From assembly GCA_022641095.1 (NCBI GenBank), contig JALCDB010000002.1, positions 186,514 to 250,513 on the forward strand: a stretch of 64,000 nucleotides of DNA. Direction: 5' to 3'. The stretch comes from Bacilli bacterium (GTDB lineage Bacteria; Bacillota_I; Bacilli_A; RFN20; CAG-826). A program made the position numbers and the translations under genes. The notes below the pieces were generated by a model, which saw only the letters and a list, made by a program, of their open reading frames with translations, made no database searches and was not told where the DNA came from. Shown here one piece after another: positions 33,775-42,817 of this stretch (its first letter is position 1; every line of letters begins with the position of its first letter).

Positions 33775-34295
33775 GATATTTCCCTCCAATCAGGGGATAG
33801 ATGCCCTTGCTCGATCTTTTCGCGGATCGGTTTCTCAAGGTGGCGATTAAACCAACTCACCCACGAATCGCGATCCGTCAAAGGCTCAGTCAGGATAATG
33901 CGAACGCCCGCCCCAACGGAGCATTTGACGTCGGTCATGACCTGATCGCCGACCATCATGACCTCCGAAGGCTTGAGTCCCCTCCGTTTGAGAAACCGCC
34001 TTAAACGATGGGGGAAGGGCTTTAGGAGCCGGCTCAGACAGGGAACGCCCAGCAACTCCGCGTAACGGGTCACCCGCCTCGAGGTGTTATTCGAGCCGAT
34101 ATAAAGCTCGATTCCGGCTTCGTCGAGCCTTTTCTTGTAGGAGAAAGCCCTTGGTCCCGGTTCGCGAACGTCGTAGGCGTCGAGGGTATTGTCGAGGTCG
34201 CTTATGAGGACCTTTATTCCCAGTTTCGCGTAGAATGAGGGATCCACCTCATAGATCGACGAGGCGGTCGCGAAAGGGATAAGTTTCCTGTTCAT
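33771..34295 (-). CDS. yqeG: YqeG-family HAD phosphatase
   Basis: A 174-residue HAD-superfamily (subfamily IIIA) phosphatase, related to phosphatidylglycerophosphate phosphatase Gep4. Motif I 'ISDLDNTLDAYD' has both catalytic aspartates, motif II is 'YIGSNNTSRRV', the lysine lies near 'RLLKPF', and motif III/IV is 'MMVGDQVMTDVKCSVGAG'. A role in making phosphatidylglycerol is plausible but not shown for this protein. It starts the yqeG-yqeH-yhbY-nadD-rsfS block. Confidence 0.88.
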   Translation of the reverse strand: MNRKLIPFATASSIYEVDPSFYAKLGIKVLISDLDNTLDAYDVREPGPRAFSYKKRLDEAGIELYIGSNNTSRRVTRYAELLGVPCLSRLLKPFPHRLRRFLKRRGLKPSEVMMVGDQVMTDVKCSVGAGVRIILTEPLTDRDSWVSWFNRHLEKPIREKIEQGHLSPDWREIS

Positions 34296-34327
34296 GCATC
34301 TAGTTTAGCGCGCGCAGGTAGGCGAGG

Positions 34328-36943
34328 CTACTTCTTCTCACCGCCATCGTCGTCGTCGAAAAGGCTGATTTGCTCAAAAGAGTCGGTCGTTTTCTCGCCG
34401 TCAGGGGAGGAAACCGGGTCATGAGGGACTCGCTTCTTCCGCGGCGGGAAGGAAAGGGTCGCGGAATCGACGAGGTCGCTTTCTTCGCTCGCGACGTGGG
34501 CAATACGGGCCCGCGAGGGGAATTTGCTCGGACGTTTGCAATACTTATCCATGGGGGTAAGGTGGAAATCGCCGAAGACGATGGGCTTGCTCTCGCCGGA
34601 GGCCAAAACGGTCTCGAGGATGAAAGGCAAAGCTTTCTCGCCCACCTTGGCCAAGTACACAAGCCGATGCGGTTCGGATTTGAACATGCTATAAAGGCGG
34701 CTCGTTTTGTCGAGGCGGCCCGTTTCGCCGATATGGCTGAGATCATAGACGCGCGCGCAACCTCGGTCGGTGAGAAGGATGAGTTTGCCTTTCTCATCGG
34801 GATTGAAGCTGAGAAGCCCAGCCATGCCGACGTCTTTGAAGGCTCCGGCCTTAATGCCGCCCGTGTGGGGATTCGTGGGCATGATCTCGTCTTCGTTATA
34901 AAGGACGGCGCTCCCGTCCTCGGCGACGATGAAAAGGTCGCTGTCGCCGCTAGTGAGGGCAGCCCCGACGAGTTCGTCGGTCTTCGAAAGCTTGATGGCC
35001 GAAATCGGGCGCGCGCGCCTCACGACGGGGAAAGCGGAAAGCTGGATGCGCTTGATGAGGCCGTGCTTCGTAAGCAAAACGACGTAGAGGTCGCCGCGGA
35101 AGACGCGCACCGCGAAGCAACGGACGATCCGCTCCTCCGGCGTCACGCTGACAAGGGTGTTCACGTGATACCCTTCGTCGTTCCACTTGGCCTCTTTGAC
35201 TTCGTGGACCGGAATGTAAAGGTAATTGCCGAGGTTAGTGAACATCAGCAGGAAATCGATGGTCTTGCACCGTCCGTTAAAAAGGAGAACGTCGCCCGGC
35301 TTGACGCCTGGCTTGGATCCGTTTTGGCCGCCCGATCCCTTCCACGATTTGAGGGAGCTGCGCTTGAGGTAGCCATCGCGCGTGACGGCGAGATAGACAT
35401 CCTCCTCGACGATAAGATCGCGTTTGTTGACTTCGAGGTCCACCGCGTCGGCGCCTTTGATTTCGGTCCGGCGCTTATCGCCGTACTTCTTAGCGACGGC
35501 GCTGATGTCAGCGATGATGGCCTGATCGATTTTGGCGGAATCGCCCAAGAGATCCTTCAAGTAGGCAATCTCCTTCTCGAGGGAAAGCCGTTCCTCTTCG
35601 AGGACGCCCATGTCGGTGTGGCTCAGCTTATAAAGCGGCATCATGACGATGGCTTCGCTTTGGGACTCGGTGAAGCCGAACTCTTTTTGGAGGTTCAGCT
35701 TGCTGTCGGCTTTATCGGCGCTCCGCTTGATGACGGCCACCACCTTGTCGAGCATGGAGACGGCTTTGATGAGACCCGTCACGATGAGATGCCGCGCCTC
35801 GTCTTTGGCGAGGATGAACTTGCTTCGGCGAACGGTGACCTCACGCTGATGGGCGATGTAGCAGTCGCAATAGGAAATGAGCGTCATGGTCTTCGGCCGC
35901 CCATCGACGATGGCGACCATGTTGGCGCTGTAGTTCTGCATCAAACCCGTCTTGGCGAGCAGGTATTTCCTGATGGCGTCGCTCTTGGCGTCGGGCTTCA
36001 GATCGATGGCGATCCGCAAGCCTTTGCGGTCGGTTTCGTCGCGGACTTCCTCGATGCCGGGAATGACTTTGTCATGACGGATCTTGTCGATTTGACCCAC
36101 GAGTTCGCTCTTGTTGGAGCCGAAAGGGATCTCCGTGACGATAAGTTGCTTCGAACCGTCCTCGTTAACTACTTCCTCGATGCGGGAACTCACGGTCGCC
36201 CGGCCTCGCCCCGTTTCATAGATCTGACGGAGACGGTTGTCGGCGATAATGATCCCCCCTGTCGGGAAATCCGGACCAGGGACGCAGCGGAGAAGCGGAT
36301 CGATCTCGCAATCCGGATGCTTGATGCGATAAATGACGGCGCTGGTGACTTCGCGAAGATTGTGGGGCGGAATGGCCGTGGCGAGGCCAACGGCGATGCC
36401 CTCGCTCCCGTTCACGAGCAGACTTGGGAAGTGGGCCGGCAAAACGGTCGGCTCGAAGTTGGAATCGTCGTAGGTGAGCTCCATGTCGACGGTTCCTTTG
36501 TCGATGTCGCGGACCAATTCGTTGGCCAAAGCCGACATCTTGGCTTCGGTGTAACGGGGGGCGGCTGGGGAATCCCCGTCCATGGAACCGTTGTTGCCCT
36601 GGAAGATGACGAGCGGATAACGAAGCCGCCAATCTTGGGAAAGGTGGGCCAAGGCGTCGTAAATCGAAGCGTCGCCGTGGGGGTGGAAATTACCCATGAC
36701 GTCGCCGACGATATGGGCGCTTTTCTTGGTTGGCTTGTCGAAGGTGTTGCCGGTCTTCCACATGTCGAAAATGATGCGGCGTTGCACCGGCTTCATGCCG
36801 TCGCGGGCGTCGGGGATGGCCCGATCTTGGATCACGTCCTTGGCGTAAATCCCAAAACGCTCCCCCATCAAATCGTCGAGGGTTTGGGCGGAAATGTTTT
36901 CTTTGGCGGGCGGAGTCGGCGGCAATTGCTTTTTCTTAGCCAT
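34328..36943 (-). CDS. parC: Topoisomerase IV subunit A
   Basis: An 871-residue DNA cleavage/rejoining subunit that decatenates chromosomes with ParE. Marks: '[25 protein letters not shown]' (outline), the quinolone-determining region '[17 protein letters not shown]', the catalytic Tyr in '[11 protein letters not shown]', and 'FPTGGIII'. The C-terminal beta-propeller has no GyrA box, which supports ParC over GyrA. An Ala occupies the position of the usual quinolone-contact Ser. ATG 36943 shares its A with the parE TGA. The C-terminus is acidic ('SLFDDDDGG'). Confidence 0.93.
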   Translation of the reverse strand: MAKKKQLPPTPPAKENISAQTLDDLMGERFGIYAKDVIQDRAIPDARDGMKPVQRRIIFDMWKTGNTFDKPTKKSAHIVGDVMGNFHPHGDASIYDALAHLSQDWRLRYPLVIFQGNNGSMDGDSPAAPRYTEAKMSALANELVRDIDKGTVDMELTYDDSNFEPTVLPAHFPSLLVNGSEGIAVGLATAIPPHNLREVTSAVIYRIKHPDCEIDPLLRCVPGPDFPTGGIIIADNRLRQIYETGRGRATVSSRIEEVVNEDGSKQLIVTEIPFGSNKSELVGQIDKIRHDKVIPGIEEVRDETDRKGLRIAIDLKPDAKSDAIRKYLLAKTGLMQNYSANMVAIVDGRPKTMTLISYCDCYIAHQREVTVRRSKFILAKDEARHLIVTGLIKAVSMLDKVVAVIKRSADKADSKLNLQKEFGFTESQSEAIVMMPLYKLSHTDMGVLEEERLSLEKEIAYLKDLLGDSAKIDQAIIADISAVAKKYGDKRRTEIKGADAVDLEVNKRDLIVEEDVYLAVTRDGYLKRSSLKSWKGSGGQNGSKPGVKPGDVLLFNGRCKTIDFLLMFTNLGNYLYIPVHEVKEAKWNDEGYHVNTLVSVTPEERIVRCFAVRVFRGDLYVVLLTKHGLIKRIQLSAFPVVRRARPISAIKLSKTDELVGAALTSGDSDLFIVAEDGSAVLYNEDEIMPTNPHTGGIKAGAFKDVGMAGLLSFNPDEKGKLILLTDRGCARVYDLSHIGETGRLDKTSRLYSMFKSEPHRLVYLAKVGEKALPFILETVLASGESKPIVFGDFHLTPMDKYCKRPSKFPSRARIAHVASEESDLVDSATLSFPPRKKRVPHDPVSSPDGEKTTDSFEQISLFDDDDGGEKK

Positions 36944-38892
36944 CACTTCCTGACCTCCTTGATGAAAGCGTCCTCTTCGTTGAACACGATGTTCTCCTCG
37001 ATCCAAGTCCGGCGCAAGGAGGCGTCCTTGCCCATAAGGATACCGATGCGTTTCTCGACGATGAGCGGATCCTGAATGCTCACGCGAAGGAGCATGCGGG
37101 ATTTTTTGTCCATGGTGGTCTGAGCGAGTTGCTCGGCGTCCATCTCGCCTAAGCCTTTGTAACGGTTGATGCCATAGCCGGCGCCGATCTTGGATTTAGC
37201 CTCGTCAAGCTCTTTCTCGCTCCAAGCGTAGATGTGCTTGCGGGTTGGGTCGCTCTTCTTGTAGACGCGGTATAGAGGCGGGCAAGCGATGTAGATCATG
37301 CCGCGATCGATGAGGGGCTTCATGTAATTGTAGAAAAAAGTGAGCAAAAGGATTTGGATGTGGGCGCCGTCGGTATCGGCATCGGTCATGATGATGATTT
37401 TGCCATAGTGGCTGCCATTGGGGTCGAAGTCCTGACCCACTCCGGCGCCGATGGTTTGGATGAGAGTGCTGAATTCGACGTTCTGGAGCATGCGCTCAAG
37501 AGTCACATTATCGGTATTAAGAGGTTTGCCACGAAGCGGCAAAATCGCCTGATGGAGCCGATCGCGTCCCTTCTTGGCCGAACCGCCGGCGCTATCGCCC
37601 TCGACGATGAAAAGCTCGTTTTGGGCATAATCCTTCGATTGGGCTTGGGCCAATTTGTCGCTCAAAATGAAATCGACCTTCTTTTGTTTATTGCCTCGGG
37701 CGGCTTCCTTGGCTTTCCTCGCGGCGTTGCGGGCTTGCTGGGAGGCCTGGCACTTATGGATCAGGTCGAGCGCGAATTCCTTATGCTCGGTGATGTAATA
37801 GGTGAACTGCGAATAGATGAAGTTGCTGACGATGGACATGACCTCGGGGGTGTTGAGGCGCCCCTTGCTTTGGCCCTCGAATTCAAGTTTGCTTTCGGGT
37901 ATTTTGACCGCCACGATGGCGGTAAGCCCTTCGCGAATGTCGTTCCCGTCGATGCGCTGGCTGTCTTTGATGACCTCGTTTTGGATCGCCCAGTCATTGA
38001 TCGCCTTGGTAAGGCCCACCTTGAAGCCATCTTCGTGGGTGCCCCCTTGGATGGTCCGTTTGTTATTGGCGTAACTAAGGATCCGCTCGCTGTAATATTG
38101 GGCGCTCCACTGCATGGCCACCTCGATCTGGATGGGGCTTAGCTTATCCTCGAAATCGATGATGGAGCCAAGGGAAATCATGTTTTGATTAAGAACCGAA
38201 ACGTATTCGCGAAGGCCGTTCTCATAAAAGAAATCGTGCGAAAGCCCGCTCTTCTCGTCCTCGAGGATGAAATGGACTTTCTTCAATAAGAAAGCCTCTT
38301 CCTGCAAGTGGTTATATATCGTGTCCCATTTGAATTCGACGCTTGGGAAAACCTTGGCGTCGGGCTTAAAACGGACGACGCTGCCGTGTCTATTCGTCTT
38401 TCCAATCACTTCAAGGGGCGTCTCAAGAGCGCCGCCGTCATGGAAACGGATGTGGTAAATCTGCCCAAGGCGGTACACGGTCACGTCGAGCCATTCGCTC
38501 AAAGCGTTCGTGACGGTGGCGCCAACGCCGTGAAGGCCGCTGGAAGTCGCGTAAGTGCGACTGTTGAATTTGCCGCCGCTATGGAGCGTCGTGAAAATAA
38601 GCTGCACCGCCGGCATATGCGCCTTGGGATGCATATCGACCGGAAGGCCCCGCCCTTCGTCTTTCACCTCAACGGAGCCGTCTTTATGCATAATGACGAT
38701 GATTTTGTCGCCATATCCGTTGACGGCTTCGTCCTCGGCGTTGTCGACGATTTCCCACACGAGTTGGTGAAGACCGGCCAATCCAGTCCCCTCAACGTAC
38801 ATGCCAGGACGCTTGCGAATGCCCTCAAGTTCGCTCAAGAGTTCAATCGACTTGGCGTTGTACTCTTTTTCTGCTTTATCGAAATCGGCCAT
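36943..38892 (-). CDS. parE: Topoisomerase IV subunit B
   Basis: A 649-residue GHKL ATPase. Visible: 'ELEGIRKRPGMYVEG', ATP-binding 'VWEIVDNAEDEAVNGYGD', 'VKDEGRGLPVDMHPKA', the lid 'SSGLHGVGATVTNALS', and the Toprim domain 'FIVEGDSAGGSAKKGRDR' with 'IIIMTDADTDGAHIQILLL', ending in 'NRYKGLGEMDAEQLAQTTMD' (outline). ATG 38892 is preferred because family proteins start there; a TTG 18 bases upstream is possible. No Shine-Dalgarno sequence is visible. The -10 box lies inside a perfect palindrome (38915-38931). Confidence 0.94.
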   Translation of the reverse strand: MADFDKAEKEYNAKSIELLSELEGIRKRPGMYVEGTGLAGLHQLVWEIVDNAEDEAVNGYGDKIIVIMHKDGSVEVKDEGRGLPVDMHPKAHMPAVQLIFTTLHSGGKFNSRTYATSSGLHGVGATVTNALSEWLDVTVYRLGQIYHIRFHDGGALETPLEVIGKTNRHGSVVRFKPDAKVFPSVEFKWDTIYNHLQEEAFLLKKVHFILEDEKSGLSHDFFYENGLREYVSVLNQNMISLGSIIDFEDKLSPIQIEVAMQWSAQYYSERILSYANNKRTIQGGTHEDGFKVGLTKAINDWAIQNEVIKDSQRIDGNDIREGLTAIVAVKIPESKLEFEGQSKGRLNTPEVMSIVSNFIYSQFTYYITEHKEFALDLIHKCQASQQARNAARKAKEAARGNKQKKVDFILSDKLAQAQSKDYAQNELFIVEGDSAGGSAKKGRDRLHQAILPLRGKPLNTDNVTLERMLQNVEFSTLIQTIGAGVGQDFDPNGSHYGKIIIMTDADTDGAHIQILLLTFFYNYMKPLIDRGMIYIACPPLYRVYKKSDPTRKHIYAWSEKELDEAKSKIGAGYGINRYKGLGEMDAEQLAQTTMDKKSRMLLRVSIQDPLIVEKRIGILMGKDASLRRTWIEENIVFNEEDAFIKEVRK

Positions 38893-38914
38893 TATTTTTT
38901 TGCCACTCAATTCG

Positions 38915-38931
38915 TTTGCTATTATAGCAAA
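38915..38931 (-). promoter_or_regulatory. parE promoter -10 inside a 17-bp palindrome
   Basis: On the plus strand TTTGCTAT (38915-38922), one central base, ATAGCAAA (38924-38931). TATAAT for parE is the reverse complement of 38921-38926. The divergent plsY -10 lies 50 bases away and repeats 'TTTGCTAT'. Confidence 0.55.
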
Positions 38932-38979
38932 GGGGATATGAGGAACGCATCACTTTTATTCGTCGAGGCTGAGGTTTGC

Positions 38980-38985
38980 TATAGT
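38980..38985 (+). promoter_or_regulatory. plsY -10 box
   Basis: TATAGT preceded by TTTGC; the plsY ATG follows after eight bases without a ribosome site. Confidence 0.45.
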
Positions 38986-38993
38986 AAGCGCAT

Positions 38994-39719
38994 ATGAGCG
39001 ATATTCTCGGCAACATCCTTACCGTCCTGGCCGTGCTGACCTTTGGCTACCTTTGGGGCTCGATCCAAAATGGAGTCATCATCGGGAAACTGTTTTTCAA
39101 AAAGGACCCGCGGGAGTACGGCAGCCATAATAGCGGAGGCACCAATTCGGGACGCCTTTTCGGCGAAAAAGTGGGGCTCCTCGTCATCTTCCTCGATATG
39201 CTCAAGGGCGCGATCGCTTTTTGGAGCGTTTGGGCCGTCATCCGTTTCTCCGGCGTTCGCGAGGTTTTCGCGATGTGGGATGACGGCGTCTTCTATTGCT
39301 GGCTTACGTTCTTCGGGGTCGTCGTCGGGCATTGCTACCCTCTTTATGCCGATTTCAAAGGTGGGAAAGCCGTCTCGTCGTTCATGGGTTCCCTGGGCGG
39401 AACCTCCTGGGTTTCCCTCATCTATTGTTTCGCCACCTTCTTCCCGCTGTACCGAAGCAAGCGGATCGTTTCGGCTGCCTCACTCGTCTCGGGTCTTGCC
39501 ATCGTCATCATCACCTGGACTCTCGCCATCGCTTTCCGTTTCTCCGGGTGGACCGAGGCCTCCTCGATCCTCATGTGGAACTTCGGAAACGGAGGCGGCC
39601 TCTTCTTTTGCTGGGAGCAGGCCACCGTGATCACGCTTGAGTACGGACTTCTCGTTTTCCGCCATCGTGAGAACATCAAACGGATGAAAGCGGGATCTGA
39701 GAGGCCAGTTGATTACTGA
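38994..39719 (+). CDS. plsY: Acyl-phosphate:glycerol-3-phosphate acyltransferase PlsY
   Basis: A 241-residue membrane enzyme making lysophosphatidic acid from acyl-phosphate and glycerol 3-phosphate. The three family motifs are recognisable: 'GYLWGSIQNGVIIGKLF', 'YGSHNSGGTNSGRLFG' (GATN is GGTN) and 'GHCYPLYADFKGGKAV'. About six membrane segments. It is longer than usual (around 200) through an extended C-terminus ('HRENIKRMKAGSERP'). Divergent from parE, as in other Firmicutes. Confidence 0.92.
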   Translation: MSDILGNILTVLAVLTFGYLWGSIQNGVIIGKLFFKKDPREYGSHNSGGTNSGRLFGEKVGLLVIFLDMLKGAIAFWSVWAVIRFSGVREVFAMWDDGVFYCWLTFFGVVVGHCYPLYADFKGGKAVSSFMGSLGGTSWVSLIYCFATFFPLYRSKRIVSAASLVSGLAIVIITWTLAIAFRFSGWTEASSILMWNFGNGGGLFFCWEQATVITLEYGLLVFRHRENIKRMKAGSERPVDY

Positions 39720-39887
39720 TGGTATTTTATTAGTAGTTATATGGTTCTTAATAAAATGAAACTTATTTAGCATATTGATCAAAGAATTGAATAGATGGCA
39801 GCACGCAAAGACGGTTTTAATAACTCAATTCCGTTTTTATTAAATTACGCTTTTTGACGATCGTTCTTTTTCTTGATATGGCAAAAA

Positions 39888-39940
39888 ACGGCAATAAAAA
39901 ACGGCAATAAAAAACGCCTTTCGGATTTCCAAAAGGCGTC
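39888..39940 (-). terminator. Rho-independent terminator of the efp-yneF transcript with a repeated T-rich tail
   Basis: On the minus strand, a GACGCCTTT / AAAGGCG hairpin is followed by TTTTTTATT. The tail contains a 13-base unit repeated in tandem (39888-39900 and 39901-39913, ACGGCAATAAAAA on the plus strand), giving several T-runs. The rest of the gap 39720-39887 is AT-rich with no gene seen. Confidence 0.75.
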
Positions 39941-39959
39941 CATTTGCCTAAGTGAAGGT

Positions 39960-40202
39960 TTATTGGTTTTTCTTCATCGCGTTCATGACGGCTTTTATTT
40001 GCGCCTCAGAGGGCTTGCGGCCCATCTGCATGAACATGGCGCGAATCATGTTCTCGTTGATCGGCGGGTTCTTCTGCATCTCCCGTTTGATAAGGGCGCG
40101 GGCTCCGAAGAAGCCCCCAACCAAGCCGAGGATAAGCGTCAGGATGAGATAAAGGATGAACATTCCGATCCCAAAAGTGACAGTTACATCGAGAATCAAC
40201 AT
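39960..40202 (-). CDS. yneF: UPF0154 (YneF) family small membrane protein
   Basis: An 80-residue protein with one N-terminal membrane helix ('FILYLILTLILGLVGGFFGA') and a conserved cytosolic tail ('NPPINENMIRAMFMQMGRKPSE' in outline) diagnostic of UPF0154. Function unknown in the family. ATG 40202 follows GGGAGGGC located inside the end of efp, so the pair is co-transcribed. Confidence 0.88.
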   Translation of the reverse strand: MLILDVTVTFGIGMFILYLILTLILGLVGGFFGARALIKREMQKNPPINENMIRAMFMQMGRKPSEAQIKAVMNAMKKNQ

Positions 40203-40205
40203 CGT

Positions 40206-40763
40206 TTAAGCCCTCCCATCGTATTTGCCGGTCGCGGTATCGACCAAAATCTTGTCGCCCTCATTGACGAAAAGGGGAATGCGGAGTTTCATGCCGGTCT
40301 CGAGAACGGCATCCTTCGACCCGCCGTTGGTGACGGTGTCGCCGCGAACCCCCGGTTCGCAGGATGTGACCGTGATGGCGACTTTGGCGGGAATCTGAAT
40401 GCCCAAGACCTCGTCATTGTAACTGATGACCATAACCTCGAGGTTGGGAACGAGATATGGCATCTCTTTGGAAAGGCTGGCTTTCGGAAGTTCGATCTGA
40501 TCGTATGTTTTCGGATCCATGAAAACAAGGCTCACGCCCCCATCGTAAAGGTACTGCATGTTTTTCTTGTCAAGACGGGTTTCGGTAACGTCATAGCCGC
40601 TGTTCCGGGCGAGCTCGATGATCGCGCCGGTGCGGACGTTCTCCACTTTGAGTTTTGCGACCATCTTCCTCATGGCCGTCTTATTCAAGAGGATGTCGAT
40701 GCAGCGATAGAGGACTCCCTCGTCCTCAAAGTAATTGCCTGGCCTCAATTCCGTAACGTTCAT
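40206..40763 (-). CDS. efp: Elongation factor P with an atypical acceptor loop
   Basis: A 185-residue translation factor relieving ribosome stalling at proline runs. The three beta-barrel layout is intact: 'VTELRPGNYF' domain I, 'YLYDGGVSLVFMDPKTYDQIEL' region in domain II (outline), and domain III 'SCEPGVRGDTVTNGGSKDAVLETG' (outline). The loop that normally reads PGKGxA with the modifiable residue reads 'NKTAMRKM' (residues 27-34) and is about two residues shorter than in Bacillus. I recall a similar NKTAMR loop in mycoplasma EF-P. ATG 40763 follows AAGGAG. Confidence 0.94.
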   Translation of the reverse strand: MNVTELRPGNYFEDEGVLYRCIDILLNKTAMRKMVAKLKVENVRTGAIIELARNSGYDVTETRLDKKNMQYLYDGGVSLVFMDPKTYDQIELPKASLSKEMPYLVPNLEVMVISYNDEVLGIQIPAKVAITVTSCEPGVRGDTVTNGGSKDAVLETGMKLRIPLFVNEGDKILVDTATGKYDGRA

Positions 40764-40796
40764 ATTGTTTTCTCCTTGCTATCGGTAAAATAGCCG

Positions 40797-40813
40797 TTGG
40801 TATTCTATACCAA
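40797..40813 (-). promoter_or_regulatory. efp promoter with inverted repeat over the -10
   Basis: TTGGTA (40797-40802) and TACCAA (40808-40813) flank five bases. The minus-strand TAGAAT -10 (40807-40802) has TGGAAA 17 bases upstream. The leader is about 30 bases and carries AAGGAG. Confidence 0.45.
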
Positions 40814-40838
40814 TAACGGTTGGTTTTCCACTCTATGT

Positions 40839-41477
40839 TTATAGGCCCTGAAGTTCGGGGTTGGCGAAACGTTCCTGACGGATCGTCGTCGACGCCCCAT
40901 GGCCGGGAAATACTTTGGTGTCGTCGGGCAAAAGAAGCAATTTGCGTAGGCTGTCGCGCTGAAAACGCGGGCAGCCGCCAGGCAAATCGGTCCGCCCCAC
41001 CGATAGATGGAACAAGGCATCGCCCGTGAAGACGGCCCTATCGGCCTTAAGGTAGTAGCAAACGCTCCCAGCCGTGTGGAACGGTGTCGCTATCACGGTG
41101 AGAACGAAAGGGCCAAGCCTGATTTCGTCCTCGTCCTCGACGGGATAGGGTTCAATGCCTTTCACCCTCACCGGCACTGGGAGATCGAAGGCCTCCGAGC
41201 CATTTAGGCACGGATCGCCAAGACACGCGATATCCTCCTCCGACATGAAAACCGGAGCCATGTGCTTAAGATCAACAAGGCCGCCGATATGGTCGAAATG
41301 CCCGTGCGTGATCAGGAAGCCAAGGCATTTCCCGGCGTGGCGCCTCTCGATATAATCGTCAAGGCAGCCTCTCTTGTTCGTGGCTGGGTCAATGACGAGG
41401 CAAGGGCTCCCCTCTTCGCCGATGATGTAGCAGTTCGCGTATTCCCCGCCATATGTGAGTTCCCGAATCAACGCCAT
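40839..41477 (-). CDS. Metallo-beta-lactamase-fold hydrolase, glyoxalase II-like
   Basis: A 212-residue protein with the full zinc set: 'THGHFDHIGG', His in 'PFHTAGSVCYY', Asp in 'FTGDALFHLSVGRTDLPGG' and 'VFPGHGASTTI'. This pattern matches the YqgX/glyoxalase II-like group, which hydrolyses thioesters such as hydroxyacyl-thiols; the true substrate is unknown. ATG 41477 gives the conserved N-terminus 'GGEYANCYIIG'. It lies just eight bases after the rpmG terminator T-run and has no ribosome site, so how it is expressed is unclear. Confidence 0.85.
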   Translation of the reverse strand: MALIRELTYGGEYANCYIIGEEGSPCLVIDPATNKRGCLDDYIERRHAGKCLGFLITHGHFDHIGGLVDLKHMAPVFMSEEDIACLGDPCLNGSEAFDLPVPVRVKGIEPYPVEDEDEIRLGPFVLTVIATPFHTAGSVCYYLKADRAVFTGDALFHLSVGRTDLPGGCPRFQRDSLRKLLLLPDDTKVFPGHGASTTIRQERFANPELQGL

Positions 41478-41484
41478 ACCAACT

Positions 41485-41507
41485 AATAAAAAAGGCCCGA
41501 GGGCCTT
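41485..41507 (-). terminator. Rho-independent terminator of rpmG
   Basis: AAGGCC-CGAG-GGCCTT on the plus strand; on the minus strand the hairpin is followed by TTTTTTATT. Confidence 0.75.
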
Positions 41508-41667
41508 ATTTTGCTTCCTTATGCAAGGTCATTTTCTTGCAACGCGGGCAGAATTTCATTTTCTCCATTTTATCCGGATGGGCGCGTTTGTTACGGGTAG
41601 CGATGTAATTTTGTTCCCCGCAAACGCTGCACTTCAGAATAATGTTATCGCGCTTTGAAGTTGCCAT
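41506..41667 (-). CDS. rpmG: Ribosomal protein bL33
   Basis: A 53-residue large-subunit protein: 'RDNIILKCSVCGEQNYIATRN' region (outline), 'KRAHPDKMEKMKFCPRCKK'. Both zinc-ribbon CxxC pairs are kept (C13/C16 and C40/C43), so this is the zinc-binding form. ATG 41667 is preceded by a GAGAGTG purine run. Transcribed away from ispG. Confidence 0.93.
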   Translation of the reverse strand: MATSKRDNIILKCSVCGEQNYIATRNKRAHPDKMEKMKFCPRCKKMTLHKEAK

Positions 41668-41749
41668 GTTCAGTCACTCTCTTTCTTTTCGCGGTTGTTA
41701 CTCTAGCATAAATGCACGCGATTATCTACAAGTTTCGCCCGCAATCGGT

Positions 41750-41755
41750 TAAAAT
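41750..41755 (+). promoter_or_regulatory. ispG -10 box
   Basis: TAAAAT; the ispG ATG starts nine bases later without a ribosome site. Confidence 0.45.
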
Positions 41756-41764
41756 GTCAGCGGT

Positions 41765-42817
41765 ATGAATCAAAGAGAATCGACACGTAGTGTCGCCATT
41801 GGCCGAATCGCTCTCGGCGGCCAAAACCGCGTTCTGGTTCAGAGCATGTGCAACATCAAGACCTCGCAAGCGGAGGCCGTCGCCGCCCAAATCAATCGCT
41901 GTGCGGCCCTCGGAGCCGATCTTATGCGCGTTTCAGTCCTGGATTTTGAGGACGCCAAGGCGATCGGGACGATAAAGAAGCGCGTCTCCATCCCGCTCGT
42001 CGCCGACATCCATATCGATTATCGACTCGCTTTGGCCGCCATCGAATCCGGAGTCGACGCCATCCGCATCAATCCGGGCAACATCGGCTCGAAGGACAAG
42101 ATAAAGTTGGTCGTCGACGCCTGCAAATCCCGCCGCCTCCCGATCCGCGTCGGCGTCAATTCGGGGTCGCTCGACAAGACGGTTTATGACGGCAAGGGGC
42201 TCATCAAAGCCAAGTACCTCGTCGAGAGTTGCGCCAAACACGTAAGAATCCTCGAAAGCATGGGCTTCCGCGACATCGTCCTTTCCTTAAAAGGATCGGA
42301 CGTCATCGAGACGATCGAAGCCTATCGGCTCGCCGCCAAGGCTTTCCCATACCCGTTGCATCTAGGCATCACCGAGGCGGGTCCGAAAGATATCGGCCTC
42401 ATCCGCAGCGCGGCCGGGCTTTCGCCCCTGCTTCTCGAGGGCATCGGCGACACCATCCGCATTTCCCTCAGCGACTCCCCGGAAGAGGAAGTCCGGGCCG
42501 CCTCTCGCCTGCTCCATGACCTTGGGCTCAAGAAGGACTATCCGACCTTCATCAGTTGCCCCACTTGCGGGCGAACCCAAGTCGACCTCATCCCGCTCGC
42601 GAACCGCGTTCGCGAATACCTCGAAGACCACCACGTCAACAAAACCGTCGCCGTGATGGGTTGCGTCGTCAACGGGCCCGGCGAGGCAAGGCATGCCGAC
42701 TTAGGCGCCGCCGGCGGCAAGGGGCAATGGGTCATTTTCAAAAAAGGCGAACCGCTCAAAACGGTCGCTGACGGCGAAGTCTACGAAACGCTCATCGAAG
42801 AAATCAAAAAACTATAG
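41765..42817 (+). CDS. ispG: 4-hydroxy-3-methylbut-2-en-1-yl diphosphate synthase IspG
   Basis: A 350-residue [4Fe-4S] enzyme of the MEP pathway converting MEcPP to HMBPP. Seen: 'VLVQSMCNIKTSQAEAVAAQI' (outline), 'PLVADIHIDYRLALAAIESG' (outline), 'IRINPGNIG', the cluster cysteines in 'ISCPTCGRTQVDL' and 'VAVMGCVVNGPGEARHADLG'. Its 3' end overlaps nfo tail-to-tail by six bases. A leaderless mRNA is likely. Confidence 0.95.
   Translation: MNQRESTRSVAIGRIALGGQNRVLVQSMCNIKTSQAEAVAAQINRCAALGADLMRVSVLDFEDAKAIGTIKKRVSIPLVADIHIDYRLALAAIESGVDAIRINPGNIGSKDKIKLVVDACKSRRLPIRVGVNSGSLDKTVYDGKGLIKAKYLVESCAKHVRILESMGFRDIVLSLKGSDVIETIEAYRLAAKAFPYPLHLGITEAGPKDIGLIRSAAGLSPLLLEGIGDTIRISLSDSPEEEVRAASRLLHDLGLKKDYPTFISCPTCGRTQVDLIPLANRVREYLEDHHVNKTVAVMGCVVNGPGEARHADLGAAGGKGQWVIFKKGEPLKTVADGEVYETLIEEIKKL

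Noticed and set aside
34370..37075. A 901-codon open frame on the plus strand opposite parC
   Set aside because: It mirrors the parC coding frame, has no recognisable domains or ribosome site, and is a by-product of GC-rich codon use.
34328..38892. Assignment of the topoisomerase pair as gyrB/gyrA
   Set aside because: The C-terminal domain of the A subunit lacks a GyrA box, and the pair is divergent from plsY, the usual parE-parC position.
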